Positions 52,152-61,467 of a stretch of DNA of 64,000 nt are shown here, one piece after another. The stretch is from Mucilaginibacter sp. UR6-11 (lineage in GTDB: Bacteria; Bacteroidota; Bacteroidia; Sphingobacteriales; Sphingobacteriaceae): the NCBI RefSeq assembly GCF_020880695.1, contig NZ_JAJIWO010000006.1, forward strand, positions 1 to 64,000, read 5' to 3'. Every line of letters begins with the position of its first letter. Within the stretch, counting starts at the first letter, position 1. A program made the position numbers and the translations under genes. The notes beneath the pieces were generated by a model. That model ran no database searches. It saw nothing but the letters and a program-made list of their open reading frames with translations, and was not told the origin of the DNA.

Positions 52152-53471
52152 CGACTTAATTATACGTTGCTGTGTCTCAAAATCAACGTATATAATACCA
52201 AAACGGGGATGATATCCCTCTGCCCATTCAAAATTATCCGTAAGGGTCCATATAAAATAGCCCTCAACCTTACAACCTTCATTTTTGGCTTTTAATACCT
52301 GTTGCAGGTATTGTTGCAGGTATTCAACCCGTTTAGGATCGTCAACCAAATCATCAACAACCTCGTCTTTAAAAGCAGCGCCACTTTCCGTAAGGTAAAC
52401 TTTCCTGATCTGCGGGTACAGGTCGTATTTTTTTAAGATATGATAAATAGATGCCGGGTACACCTCCCATCCCATTGCAGTTATCGGCACCTTCCTTTTT
52501 TCGGCTTTTACCAGGCTGGCGTGGATGTAAGGCGTAAAAAAAGAATGCTCTACAATTTCACGGGTATAGTTTTGTAATCCGATAAAATCAAAATCAAACT
52601 TCACGCTATCCATATCGCCCGGCAAAATGTACTTATCCATTCCGGCTAATACAGTAAGCTCGGCCGGGTAGCCCAGTCCCAGTATGGGTTCAATAAACAA
52701 GCGATTAAGCAAAGCATCAACGCGTATTGCTGCGGCTACATCCCTGGGTTTGGCCGAATAAGGTTCGATATATGAACACGAAAACGTGGTCCCTATCTCT
52801 GAATCCGGTAAGATCCCGCGCAATGTCCTGGCCCCCGCAGCTATACACAAAACCGCATGGTGGATCGCCGGTAAAAAATTCTTTATTCCTTTTCTTCCCG
52901 GTGCATGTATGCCCAAAAAATAACCGGCTCCGGTAAATACCGAAGGTTCGTTCATCACCATCCAGTGCTTTACGCGATCGCCAAACGCGTTGGCGCAAAC
53001 AGCCACGTATTCGGTAAACCAATCTACAATGGCCCTGTTTGTCCAGCCACCCTGCTGCTCAAGTGCATGCGGCAAATCCCAGTGATACAAAGTTAACCAG
53101 GGCTCGATACCCAGTTCAATACAATAGTTTATAACACGGTTATAATAGTCAATGCCAGCCTGGTTAACCTCGCCGGTACCGTCAGGTAAAATGCGAGACC
53201 AGGAGATAGAAAACCTGAAGTTTGGAATGTTAAGCTGCTTGATCAGATCAATATCGCTTTGGTAACGATTATAAAAATCTGTAGCTATATGATGATGGTG
53301 GCCGTTTAATATTTTACCTTTTTTTTGAGTAAAAACGTCCCAGATAGACTCTCCTTTTCCGTCAGCATCATGCGCGCCCTCAATTTGAACGGCGGCAGTT
53401 GATATTCCCCAGATAAAGTCTTCGCCGAAAAGTTGCTTGTTGAGCGGTGTATCCTGAATGTTAGATTTCAT
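52119..53471 (-). CDS. GH1 family beta-glucosidase
   Basis: 450 residues with no signal peptide, so cytoplasmic. Acid/base Glu175 in WMVMNEPSVFTG and nucleophile Glu362 in YLTESGAAF (the more common form is TENG). The N-terminus FIWGISTAAVQIEGAH is the GH1 opening. Splits beta-glucosides or galactosides taken up or released elsewhere. Its 3' end overlaps the histidine kinase 3' end by 33 bp. Confidence 0.93.
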   Translation of the reverse strand: MKSNIQDTPLNKQLFGEDFIWGISTAAVQIEGAHDADGKGESIWDVFTQKKGKILNGHHHHIATDFYNRYQSDIDLIKQLNIPNFRFSISWSRILPDGTGEVNQAGIDYYNRVINYCIELGIEPWLTLYHWDLPHALEQQGGWTNRAIVDWFTEYVAVCANAFGDRVKHWMVMNEPSVFTGAGYFLGIHAPGRKGIKNFLPAIHHAVLCIAAGARTLRGILPDSEIGTTFSCSYIEPYSAKPRDVAAAIRVDALLNRLFIEPILGLGYPAELTVLAGMDKYILPGDMDSVKFDFDFIGLQNYTREIVEHSFFTPYIHASLVKAEKRKVPITAMGWEVYPASIYHILKKYDLYPQIRKVYLTESGAAFKDEVVDDLVDDPKRVEYLQQYLQQVLKAKNEGCKVEGYFIWTLTDNFEWAEGYHPRFGIIYVDFETQQRIIKSSGLWYAGLLR

Positions 53472-53791
53472 TAAATTGAGCTACGCAACGCCCAAATTGT
53501 ATATTATAATTGTATAAAAAAAATGTTAACACGAATAAATTAGTGAATAAAAGATGATCTTATGCTTTTTAAAATGATCCACTCACGTAAGCTGTCGAAT
53601 AAATTGCTGATGAATTTCATAACAGTTAGTTTTAATGTTCAGTACTAAGGTACAGTGTCAATATATGTTTATGATGATGTTAACATTATGTTATTGTTAA
53701 CCGTTGCTTAACATCCAGAAAGTAAATAATGTTTAATTTAGAAGCAGCTTAAGTTAAATATTTATTATTGCCTGCTGTTATTGATAACCTT
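53472..53791. other. Intergenic region between GH1 and dinB genes
   Basis: About 320 bp, AT-rich, with no strong gene. A 26-codon minus-strand ORF (ATG at 53620, stop at 53540, MKFISNLFDSLREWII) is seen but is too short to call. GTTAAC words occur at the 53680s, with no certain role. Promoter of GH1 or dinB should lie here, but no TAnnTTTG box stands out. Confidence 0.35.
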
Positions 53792-54247
53792 ATGAAAGAT
53801 CATTTTATCCGCCTGTTTAAGTATGACAGGTATGCTACCGAAAAGCTGCTGACCGTGATCAGAGCGATGAACAACCCCGACAAACCGGTACAATTGACAG
53901 GGCATTTATTAGCGGCGCAACAGCGTTGGCTAAGCCGTTGTTTAAAAGAATCTGTCGCAGAAAATGAGCTGTTTCCGCAACAGGAGACAACACCGTTTGA
54001 GGAACTGATAGCCCATAATCACGATAAATGGATCGACTTTTTAGGCGGCCTTGATCCCTCGGATCTGGATCAGATCATTACCTACAAAAATACTGCAGGC
54101 GCAGTCTTCTCCAATACGCTTATTGATATTTTAACCCAGGTAATTAATCATGGCACCCATCACCGGGCCCAAATCGGGCAGCAGCTAAAGCTTGCCGGGG
54201 CCGAAAGCCTGCCTCCTACTGATTACATATTCTTCATCCGCAATTAA
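53792..54247 (+). CDS. DinB family protein
   Basis: 151 residues from ATG at 53792; a TTG 8 codons upstream is a weaker start. Four-helix bundle with the metal triad pattern: His/Asp region at TGHLLAAQQRWLSRCL (about 33), and HGTHHRAQIGQQL (about 121-133) at the C-terminus. Members are nickel/zinc-binding thiol-transfer or uncharacterised enzymes. Single gene. Confidence 0.85.
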   Translation: MKDHFIRLFKYDRYATEKLLTVIRAMNNPDKPVQLTGHLLAAQQRWLSRCLKESVAENELFPQQETTPFEELIAHNHDKWIDFLGGLDPSDLDQIITYKNTAGAVFSNTLIDILTQVINHGTHHRAQIGQQLKLAGAESLPPTDYIFFIRN

Positions 54248-54318
54248 ATTATATTCAAATTATGCAATACGGCCTGCATTAATGTAATTTTAGGGCCGTC
54301 AAATACCGTAAATAAAAT

Positions 54319-54726
54319 ATGAAAAAGATATCCTTATTGGCAATTGCCGCCCTGGCCCTTGGCGCCTGCAAAGATCCTAAAAGTGAAGAAAAAGCTGTTT
54401 TAAACGACGTTATTAAAATACATGATACTGTAATGGGTTATGACGAACAATTGATGCATAATAAAATGAAGCTGGATACTTTGCTTACCGAGGCGAAAAA
54501 CCAGGAGGCTAAAGACAAGATCAACTGGTTAAGGAGCCAGTTAAATAAAGCAGACAGTAATATGAGCAACTGGATGCAAAAATTTGACCCGCTGCAAAAA
54601 GGCAAGACCCACCAGGAAATAATGAATTACTTGTCGGCACAAAAAAAAGAAGTGCATGTTGTTGACTCATTAGTTAAAAAAGCGGTCAAAGAATCAGGCG
54701 AGTATTTAAAACCATTTTCAAAATAA
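54319..54726 (+). CDS. Small lipoprotein, first gene of the SCO-cytochrome operon
   Basis: 135 residues. Signal peptide KKISLLAIAALALGACKD (lipid Cys at about 17). The rest is mostly helical and charged (KDKINWLRSQLNKADSNMSNWMQKF) with no cysteine, ending SGEYLKPFSK. I do not recognise the family. 2 bp before the SCO gene, so cotranscribed. Confidence 0.75.
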   Translation: MKKISLLAIAALALGACKDPKSEEKAVLNDVIKIHDTVMGYDEQLMHNKMKLDTLLTEAKNQEAKDKINWLRSQLNKADSNMSNWMQKFDPLQKGKTHQEIMNYLSAQKKEVHVVDSLVKKAVKESGEYLKPFSK

Positions 54727-54728
54727 TA

Positions 54729-55382
54729 ATGAAGAAACTAATTGGCGGCATGGTAGCTTTACTGGCCCTGGGCGCGTGTAAATTTAATACGGGGCCAACG
54801 GCCACCCTGCCTGTTTACGGCAACCGTACCCCCGTAACAAAAACAGTGGGCGGTAAAACCGTAACCGATACTATTTATCAAACCATACCGGCCTTTAAAA
54901 CCGTTAATCAGTATGGCGACAGTATTACCAGTAAAAATCTGGCCGGCAATATTTATGTGGCCGATTTTTTCTTTACCACCTGCCCGTCCATTTGCCCGGT
55001 AATGCACCGTAATATGCTGAATGTTTACAATGCTTTTAAAGCCGACAAGGAGGTAAAGATCATCTCCTACTCCATCGACCCTAAGCACGACAGTGTTAAC
55101 GTATTAAAAAAATATGCTGATAACCTGGGCATTGCCGGTAATACCTGGTGGCTGTTGCAGGGAAAAAAAGAAGAGATTTACAAACTATCAGAAAGTTACC
55201 TGGTGCGTAAACCCGAGGAAGATGCCAGGCAATTATTTATACATGACGGTTATTTTATTTTGGTTGATAAGCAAAAACGTATCCGGGGCACTTATGATGG
55301 CACCCTGCCTGAGCAGGTAACCAAACTGATTGCCGATATCAAAACCCTTAAAACCGAACCCGACCAAATCACCGGCAAATGA
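54729..55382 (+). CDS. SCO1/SenC family copper chaperone, lipoprotein
   Basis: 217 residues with a lipoprotein signal (KKLIGGMVALLALGACKF). Thioredoxin fold with copper ligands Cys85 and Cys89 in TTCPSICPVMH and His172 in LFIHDGYFIL. SCO proteins load copper into the CuA site of cytochrome c oxidase. The stop overlaps the ATG of the following cytochrome c gene by 4 bp (ATGA), a classic coupling. Confidence 0.92.
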   Translation: MKKLIGGMVALLALGACKFNTGPTATLPVYGNRTPVTKTVGGKTVTDTIYQTIPAFKTVNQYGDSITSKNLAGNIYVADFFFTTCPSICPVMHRNMLNVYNAFKADKEVKIISYSIDPKHDSVNVLKKYADNLGIAGNTWWLLQGKKEEIYKLSESYLVRKPEEDARQLFIHDGYFILVDKQKRIRGTYDGTLPEQVTKLIADIKTLKTEPDQITGK

Positions 55383-55798
55383 AATTAAAGATAATAAGCG
55401 CTATTGGTTTACTAATAGCGGTGCTGTTTTTTTCCTGCCAAACCGAGGATGAGATAACCTTCGCCCGTTACTATTCTACCGGAAGCGTTGTCTATCAAAA
55501 CAAATGTCAAAACTGCCACGGCAAAGACGGGCAGGGCCTGTCGGCATTGATGCCGCCGCTTACCGATTCTGTATTTCTTAAAGCCAATAAAGCGTTGTTG
55601 CCCTGCATTGTTAAATATGGCGCTAAAGGTAAACTGATGATCATCAACCAACACCCGTTTGAGGGCAATATGCCGCCTGTTGATCTTGCCCCTATTGAAA
55701 TTGCCGAGGTGCTTACTTATGTAACCAACTCTTTCGGCAACAAAGCGGGTGTTGTTACCGCGCAGCAGGTTGAAGCTGATTTAAGTAAGTGTAATTAA
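55379..55798 (+). CDS. Lipid-anchored c-type cytochrome
   Basis: 139 residues with a lipobox signal (LLIAVLFFSC, Cys20). One heme c motif, Cys43-x-x-Cys46-His47 (KCQNCHGKDGQG), with a likely axial Met98 in EGNMPPVD. Mono-heme class I cytochrome, anchored to a membrane facing the periplasm, probably an electron carrier to an oxidase. Overlaps the SCO gene. Confidence 0.92.
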   Translation: MKLKIISAIGLLIAVLFFSCQTEDEITFARYYSTGSVVYQNKCQNCHGKDGQGLSALMPPLTDSVFLKANKALLPCIVKYGAKGKLMIINQHPFEGNMPPVDLAPIEIAEVLTYVTNSFGNKAGVVTAQQVEADLSKCN

Positions 55799-55813
55799 GG
55801 CTGCTACCGGTAG

Positions 55814-56173
55814 CTATAATTCGTACGCCAACCGCATAAACCCCAATACTTCATCGTTAATATCATCCACATTTAAAATTCTCAAATGGTGGTTAAACTG
55901 ATTTTGCCCCGGCACCTGCCCTACTTTTTGAAAGCATAAATTATCCGGGTAAGGTTGCTTAAACGGAAATACCACATGAATGAAATTTTTGCCCAATTGG
56001 GTAACCCAGGCAATGCGTTTATGCGAATTGGAGATACCGATCATGGTTTTGGTGGGTTCGACGGTGATATTGCCGATTTTTTCAAATTCATTAATAAAAT
56101 GATGGAACAGCAGGAGTGTATACGATGATTTACCTGTCAGGAATTTTACAAGCGCTGGATTTTTGTCGGCCAT
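55814..56173 (-). CDS. DUF5655-like hypothetical protein
   Basis: 119 residues from ATG at 56173; a TTG 2 codons upstream is possible. Pattern SYTLLLFHHFINEFEKIGNITVEPTKTMIGI (read in parts) and LGKNFIHVVFPFKQPYPDN fits the DUF5655 type, with a conserved His-Phe core. No signal, no catalytic motif. Divergent from a TTG-started gene. Confidence 0.7.
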   Translation of the reverse strand: MADKNPALVKFLTGKSSYTLLLFHHFINEFEKIGNITVEPTKTMIGISNSHKRIAWVTQLGKNFIHVVFPFKQPYPDNLCFQKVGQVPGQNQFNHHLRILNVDDINDEVLGFMRLAYEL

Positions 56174-56237
56174 AAACAAAATTAATCAGTTTTAGACTAC
56201 TTTTGAGCAGAAAAGATACCAAACAAAAATTATAAAA

Positions 56238-56798
56238 TTGAATACAGAACAAAAACTTAATATTCTTTACGATTTGTTAGTTGATAACTACGATATACTA
56301 GCTACTGAATTAACTGATCTTATCAAACAACCATTAAAAATCACTGATACCAATAAGTTTGCTTCTTTATTGGAAATGACCAAAGATTCAAACTTCATTG
56401 ATCCGCTTCTTTTTCAAATCAGTTTAGGTAATAAAGGCGATGCCTGGTTAACAGATTTTTTATATGCCGCAATATCTTTATTAGAAGATGACTCATGGAA
56501 TGAATTTAATACTCCAACAAATCTCATTGATAAATTAGAAGATTGGATTCTTAATAATAAAGGTGAGATAGCCTGGAAAGCCGCCAACCTACTAAAGTTT
56601 TACGAATCAGAATCAGCTGAAAAAATTCAGTTAAAAAAATTAGAGGAGCGCGGGGATTTTTTCCTGACCTATGTGGAATGTATCTTAGGACTTTTACGCT
56701 ATAATAGGGATAAACATATTGGATTAGTTGCACAAATTGCGGATGATGAAACCAGGGATGAAAAGCTAAGAGAGTTTTGTGCTGACATCGAGCCATAA
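56238..56798 (+). CDS. Hypothetical protein, AT-rich, TTG start
   Basis: 186 residues. The first codon is TTG at 56238; the next ATG would drop about 50 residues. Helical repeat-like pattern with many Leu, Asp, Glu, Lys and Asn (LYDLLVDNYDILATELTDL), like HEAT-type immunity or helical scaffold proteins, but no family recognised. Composition is visibly AT-richer than its neighbours (16 G/C in 56281-56340). Its stop lies 2 bp from a convergent gene. It may have been acquired by transfer. Confidence 0.7.
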   Translation: MNTEQKLNILYDLLVDNYDILATELTDLIKQPLKITDTNKFASLLEMTKDSNFIDPLLFQISLGNKGDAWLTDFLYAAISLLEDDSWNEFNTPTNLIDKLEDWILNNKGEIAWKAANLLKFYESESAEKIQLKKLEERGDFFLTYVECILGLLRYNRDKHIGLVAQIADDETRDEKLREFCADIEP

Positions 56799-56800
56799 CA

Positions 56801-57613
56801 TTACACCGAAATTATTTCATTAGCTCCCCAACGTTCGTCTATCCCCAGGCCAAATAAAGCAAAATCATATTTAACCGGGTCATTAGGGTCAAACTCGCGG
56901 AGGCGCCGGGTGAGCTCGATGGCGGTTTGCCAGTCGGTTTGTTTACGTTGGATAAGATTGAGTTGGCGCGCCACACGGTCAACGTGCAGATCGCAGGGCA
57001 TGATCAGTTCAGATGGTTTAATATCGTTCCAGATCCCGAAGTCGACACCGCAGTTATCCTTGCGCACCATCCAGCGTAAAAACATATTTAACCGTTTACA
57101 GGTAGATTTTTGTGACGGTGATGACACATGTTTTTTAGTACGGTGCGGGAAATCGGGCAGTGAAAAGAAATATTGGCGGAAATGGTTCAGGTATTTTTCA
57201 ATGGGTTCTTCGCCGGATGATGGTTTCTCCTTTAACGGGTTGGCGGGCGCAAACGCCGACTCCAGCGATTCATGATTTTCATAGTGCCATCTAAAGAAAG
57301 CAATAAAATACAGCGTGTCTGTATCATTAAAAGTACGGTGCTTAAAGTGCAGTAACTTCTTTAGGTCGACCTCCTCGTGATTGACGATAAAATCATAAGG
57401 CGCCCCATCCATCAGCGCTATCAGCTCTTTGCATTTATTGATAATGGTAACCCGCTGCCCCCAGGCCAGTGTCGCTGCCCAAAAGCCCGTGATCTCGATA
57501 TCCTGCTTTTTGGTAAACAGGTGCGGAATGCTGACCGGATCGTTAGCAATAAAGCCGGGGCGGTTGTATTGAGCGACTTTAGCATCGAGAAAAGCTTTTA
57601 GATTTTCTATCAT
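56801..57613 (-). CDS. TIGR02757 family protein (DUF2400)
   Basis: 270 residues. The long N-terminal helical region starts LKAFLDAKVAQYNRPGF and has KKQDIEITGFWAATLAWGQR (about 36), with MPCDLHVDRVARQLN (about 207) toward the end. The family is widespread in Bacteroidota and of unknown function; the helical shape resembles HhH-GPD DNA glycosylases, which suggests DNA contact. No partner gene nearby. Confidence 0.85.
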   Translation of the reverse strand: MIENLKAFLDAKVAQYNRPGFIANDPVSIPHLFTKKQDIEITGFWAATLAWGQRVTIINKCKELIALMDGAPYDFIVNHEEVDLKKLLHFKHRTFNDTDTLYFIAFFRWHYENHESLESAFAPANPLKEKPSSGEEPIEKYLNHFRQYFFSLPDFPHRTKKHVSSPSQKSTCKRLNMFLRWMVRKDNCGVDFGIWNDIKPSELIMPCDLHVDRVARQLNLIQRKQTDWQTAIELTRRLREFDPNDPVKYDFALFGLGIDERWGANEIISV

Positions 57614-57691
57614 TTTATTGTTATCAAATAGCAGGCCTCACGTATGGATACAAATTTTAAGATCTTGCTACCTGATACTAACTACTTACTA

Positions 57692-58831
57692 CTAAGAAAG
57701 TGCCTGCTTCAAATCATCCAACAAATCCTCTACGTCCTCCACCCCTACGCTTAAGCGCAGCAGGTTGTCAACCACGCCAACCTTCTCCCTTGCCTCTTTC
57801 GGTATGGAAGCATGCGTCATGGTAACCGGATGATTGATCAGCGACTCTACTCCGCCTAACGACTCAGCCAATGCAAACACTTTAAAAGACGAAGCCACCC
57901 TAAAGGTTTCTTCCAGGTCAGCATCTTTTAAGGTGATGGAAATCATCCCTCCAAAATCACGCATCTGCTTTTTAGCGACCTCGTGGTTGGGATGATCGGC
58001 AAAACCCGGCCAGTAGATCTTATCCACTTTAGGATGCGTTTTCAGGAACCCGGCTATGATGCGGCCGTTTTCGCAATGTGCTTTCATGCGCAGATGCAGC
58101 GTTTTAATGCCGCGTAACACCAAAAAGCTATCCATCGGTCCCGGTGTTGCGCCGCAGGCATTGTAGATAAAGAAAAGGCGTTTATACAGGTCCTCGTCGT
58201 TCATCATCAGGGCGCCCATCACTACATCCGAGTGACCGCCGATGTATTTAGTTACCGAGTGCATCACGATATCAGCACCCAGATCTATCGGGTTTTGCAG
58301 ATAGGGAGAAGCAAAGGTGTTATCAACCACTGTCAATAAACCTTTTTCCTTTCCGATTTTGGTTACCGCCGCAATATCAACGATCTGCATGGTGGGGTTG
58401 GTTGGTGTTTCCAGCCAGATCAGTTTGGTATTGGCGTTAATATACTCACGGATGTTCTCCGGGTTTGATAAATCAATAAAATGAAACCAGATCCCGTAAT
58501 TGGCAAAGATCTTAGTAAACATACGATACGAGCCACCGTACAGATCATCACCGGTGATTACCTCGTCGCCCGGCGATAACAACTTCATCACCGCGTCGGT
58601 AGCACCCATTCCGCTTGAAAAGGCCAGTCCAAACTGCGCGTTCTCCAAAGCTGCCAGGCAGTTCTCCAAAGCCTTGCGGGTTGGGTTGGTACCACGCGAA
58701 TACTCATATCCCTGGTGGTTTCCCGGCGATTTCTGCCAGTAGGTTGATGTTTGGTATATCGGCGTCATAACCGCGCCGGTTGTCGGGTCGGGCTCCTGCC
58801 CTGCATGAATGGCTTTTGTCGCGAATTTCAT
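57692..58831 (-). CDS. metB: Cystathionine gamma-synthase-type PLP enzyme
   Basis: 379 residues. PLP lysine in HSVTKYIGGHSDVVMG (about 197), with the GGHSD that marks cystathionine gamma-synthase/lyase; YEYSRGTNPTRKALE near residue 45; VDNTFASPYLQNP near 171; SVGVEDVEDLLDDL at the end. It would join homoserine derivatives and cysteine to make cystathionine, or act as a lyase. A distinct paralogue, metZ-like, lies at 7.9 kb. 77 bp downstream of proS, separated by a palindrome. Confidence 0.85.
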   Translation of the reverse strand: MKFATKAIHAGQEPDPTTGAVMTPIYQTSTYWQKSPGNHQGYEYSRGTNPTRKALENCLAALENAQFGLAFSSGMGATDAVMKLLSPGDEVITGDDLYGGSYRMFTKIFANYGIWFHFIDLSNPENIREYINANTKLIWLETPTNPTMQIVDIAAVTKIGKEKGLLTVVDNTFASPYLQNPIDLGADIVMHSVTKYIGGHSDVVMGALMMNDEDLYKRLFFIYNACGATPGPMDSFLVLRGIKTLHLRMKAHCENGRIIAGFLKTHPKVDKIYWPGFADHPNHEVAKKQMRDFGGMISITLKDADLEETFRVASSFKVFALAESLGGVESLINHPVTMTHASIPKEAREKVGVVDNLLRLSVGVEDVEDLLDDLKQALS

Positions 58832-58837
58832 TTTTCT

Positions 58838-58900
58838 GGTTGTATGTTATGAGTTGCAGGTTGTATGCAAATTGTAACTTACAACTTATAACATACAACC
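58838..58900. repeat. 63-bp palindrome of GTTGTATG/GTTAT words between proS and metB
   Basis: Arms GGTTGTATGTTATGAGTTG (58838-58856) and CAACTTATAACATACAACC (58882-58900) pair over 19 positions with one mismatch. GTTGTATG recurs within the left side. It begins 8 nt after the proS stop and ends 6 nt before the metB start, so it is in the proS-metB leader. No U-run. Confidence 0.75.
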
Positions 58901-58908
58901 CGCAACAA

Positions 58909-60381
58909 TTAGTAGGCTCTTGCAAACAATACTCTCTGGCTACTTGGTTTACCTGTCAAAATACATTTGCCTTCTTCCAGTTTATTATCCAAAGGGATAC
59001 AACGGATGGTAGCTTTGGTTTCGTCTTTTATCTTCTGTTCGGTTTCTGCGGTACCGTCCCAGTGTGCAGAAAGGAAACCCGGTTTTTCGTCCAGCAGGCG
59101 TTTAAACTCTTCGTAGGTATCAACCTCGGTGGTGTTCTCCGTTCTGAAATTGGCAGCCTTCCGGTAGATGTTGTTTTGAATTTCTTCCAATAACACTTCT
59201 ATATGCTCAGCCAAACCAGCCTGGTTAACCGTTTCCTTGGTTTTGGTATCCCTGCGTGCCAGTTCAACAGTCCCGTTTTGCATATCGCGGCTGCCGATGG
59301 CAACGCGCAATGGTACACCCTTCAGCTCGTACTCGGCAAACTTAGCACCCGGGCGATGGGTATCGCGCTTATCAAACTTAACCGATATATCTTTGGCCTT
59401 CAATGCTTTACTAAGTTCATTTACATAAGCACTTATGTTCTCCAGTTCTTCGTCATGCTTATAGATCGGTACGATAACCACTTGGATAGGCGCCAGTTTT
59501 GGCGGCAATACCAGGCCCGCATCGTCAGAGTGCGCCATGATCAGCGCACCTATCAAACGGGTTGATACTCCCCATGAGGTTGCCCAAACGTAGTCCAGTT
59601 TATTTTCTTTATTGGTGAACTTTACATCAAATGCTTTGGCGAAGTTTTGACCCAGGAAATGCGAGGTTCCTGCCTGCAGCGCTTTACCGTCCTGCATTAA
59701 GGCTTCAATACAATAAGTATCCAACGCGCCTGCAAAACGTTCGTTCGGAGTCTTACGGCCCTTTACTACCGGTAAGGCTAAAAAGTTCTCCACAAAATCA
59801 GCATAGACCTCCAGCATTTGCTCGGTTTCAGCAACGGCTTCTTCGGATGTCGCATGGGCAGTATGCCCCTCCTGCCATAAAAATTCGCTGGTGCGTAAAA
59901 ACAAACGGGTACGCATCTCCCAACGCATAACGTTGGCCCATTGGTTAACCAAAATCGGCAAATCGCGGTAGGATTGGATCCAGCCTCGGTAGGTGTTCCA
60001 GATAATCGTTTCAGACGTTGGACGGATAATCAATTCCTCTTCCAACTTGGCATCTTCATCAACAATGATATTGCCATTACCGTCGTTTTTTAAGCGATAA
60101 TGAGTAACCACGGCGCATTCTTTTGCAAAGCCCTCAACATGACTGGCTTCTTTTGAAAAAAAAGATTTGGGGATCAGTAACGGGAAGTAAGCATTGCTGT
60201 GACCGGTTTCTTTAAACATTTTATCTAACACTGCCTGCATTTTCTCCCAAATTGAATATCCATACGGTTTAATGATCATACAACCTCTAACCGGCGAATA
60301 CTCAGCCATATCGGCTTTTATAACCAGATCGTTATACCATTGCGAATAATCTTCATCTTTACTAATAACGCCTTTACTCAT
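58909..60381 (-). CDS. proS: Prolyl-tRNA synthetase, eukaryote/archaeal-type
   Basis: 490 residues. Class II synthetase with motif 2 region [24 protein letters not shown] in parts and a motif 3 [26 protein letters not shown] (in parts). It lacks the 180-residue YbaK insertion of the E. coli type and has a C-terminal zinc-like extension ([23 protein letters not shown]), marking the ProS type found in Bacteroidota and archaea. Charges tRNA-Pro. Confidence 0.95.
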   Translation of the reverse strand: MSKGVISKDEDYSQWYNDLVIKADMAEYSPVRGCMIIKPYGYSIWEKMQAVLDKMFKETGHSNAYFPLLIPKSFFSKEASHVEGFAKECAVVTHYRLKNDGNGNIIVDEDAKLEEELIIRPTSETIIWNTYRGWIQSYRDLPILVNQWANVMRWEMRTRLFLRTSEFLWQEGHTAHATSEEAVAETEQMLEVYADFVENFLALPVVKGRKTPNERFAGALDTYCIEALMQDGKALQAGTSHFLGQNFAKAFDVKFTNKENKLDYVWATSWGVSTRLIGALIMAHSDDAGLVLPPKLAPIQVVIVPIYKHDEELENISAYVNELSKALKAKDISVKFDKRDTHRPGAKFAEYELKGVPLRVAIGSRDMQNGTVELARRDTKTKETVNQAGLAEHIEVLLEEIQNNIYRKAANFRTENTTEVDTYEEFKRLLDEKPGFLSAHWDGTAETEQKIKDETKATIRCIPLDNKLEEGKCILTGKPSSQRVLFARAY

Positions 60382-60428
60382 TTGTTTGTGGAATAGATTT
60401 TGACTGTTTAATTACTTATTATTGTGGT

Positions 60429-60436
60429 CAAATTTA
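60429..60436 (-). promoter_or_regulatory. Candidate -7 box of proS
   Basis: On the minus strand TAAATTTG matches TAnnTTTG, 47 nt upstream of the proS start codon. Confidence 0.35.
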
Positions 60437-60512
60437 TAAATTTATACGTTATTAGAACGTCAAATTAAACTATCGGTGTAATAATAGTCTAATTTGCATA
60501 ACCAAGCCTAAT

Positions 60513-61457
60513 ATGAAACGGAACCTGCTTAAAGGAATTATTTTGATCAGCGCGATAGCACTGAGTTCCTGCTCTACCATGAACAGCCTGTCAAAAACCG
60601 GGGACGCAGGCGACGACGTGTATTATACCAAAGCAAAAGCAGGTGATTCATTTGATTTTAATCAACAATATATTCAGCCGCAGAATGATTATGTAAGAAA
60701 CGACGATTACTATTATTATGGCGATTATGAATCGCGCATAAACCGTTTCAGCTATTTTACACCGTTTGACTATGATGACGATTTTTATTATAGTTACGTG
60801 CCTTATAATACTTATCCAAATATGGCCTACCAAACAAACAACCAGGTTATAAATCAACCCGCTGAGTATTATTACGAACCGGTGTACGGAGATCTGGGTG
60901 TATACTCTGCCTATGATTTTGGTTATGGTGATTTTGGCGGATATGACAATTATGGTTATGGAGTAGCCTATTCAACGTTTATTTATGGCGGTGGCAGCAG
61001 GGCCACTCATAAAAGATCATACACTTATTCAAATAAAGCCAATGCAGGTAATGGCCCCGGTGCTTTTGTACGGACAAACAGTTCAAACCGCAATGGTTTT
61101 GGCGGTGTTTCAATCAATAACGACGGTACGGTAAGACATGCCGCACCCGGATTAATCTTTACCCGGGCTAATACCGGACGTGGAAACAGCTCCACTCCCG
61201 GATTTTCAGGCTCCCGCCCCGGCGGTTATAACGCAGTTTATCCGGGGCGCCCGGGCACCAATGCGGTTACCCAGGTTTCTACCAATAATGGTAATACACC
61301 CGTTATCCGTCCTCAAAGCCAAAATCCAAGGCCGGTAATTCAGCAGCCTGCTATCGAACGGGTATCTGCACCGAGCCAAAGCAGCTCATCAGGCAGCTCC
61401 GGCAGTTCGGGCAGCAGTAACAGCAGCGGCGGTGGCGGCAGACCGGTTAGGCCATAA
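60513..61457 (+). CDS. Tyr/Asp-rich lipoprotein with low-complexity Ser/Gly tail
   Basis: 314 residues. Lipobox signal ISAIALSSCSTMN (Cys at about 20). Residues about 60-160 are rich in Tyr, Asp and Asn (for example DDYYYYGDYESRIN, YDDDFYYSYVPYN), the C-terminal 35 in Ser and Gly (SSSSGSSGSSGSSN). Two segments have repeating Gly-Tyr pairs (FGYGDFGGYDNYGYGVAY). Probably outer-membrane attached. Followed 10 bp later by a FadL-like outer-membrane gene, so they are likely in one envelope operon. Family not recognised. Confidence 0.75.
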   Translation: MKRNLLKGIILISAIALSSCSTMNSLSKTGDAGDDVYYTKAKAGDSFDFNQQYIQPQNDYVRNDDYYYYGDYESRINRFSYFTPFDYDDDFYYSYVPYNTYPNMAYQTNNQVINQPAEYYYEPVYGDLGVYSAYDFGYGDFGGYDNYGYGVAYSTFIYGGGSRATHKRSYTYSNKANAGNGPGAFVRTNSSNRNGFGGVSINNDGTVRHAAPGLIFTRANTGRGNSSTPGFSGSRPGGYNAVYPGRPGTNAVTQVSTNNGNTPVIRPQSQNPRPVIQQPAIERVSAPSQSSSSGSSGSSGSSNSSGGGGRPVRP

Positions 61458-61467
61458 TCAATTAAAT

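Noticed and set aside
53540-53620. 26-codon minus-strand ORF in the GH1-dinB gap
   Set aside because: Too short and without a ribosome-binding or promoter signal; noted only in the intergenic entry.
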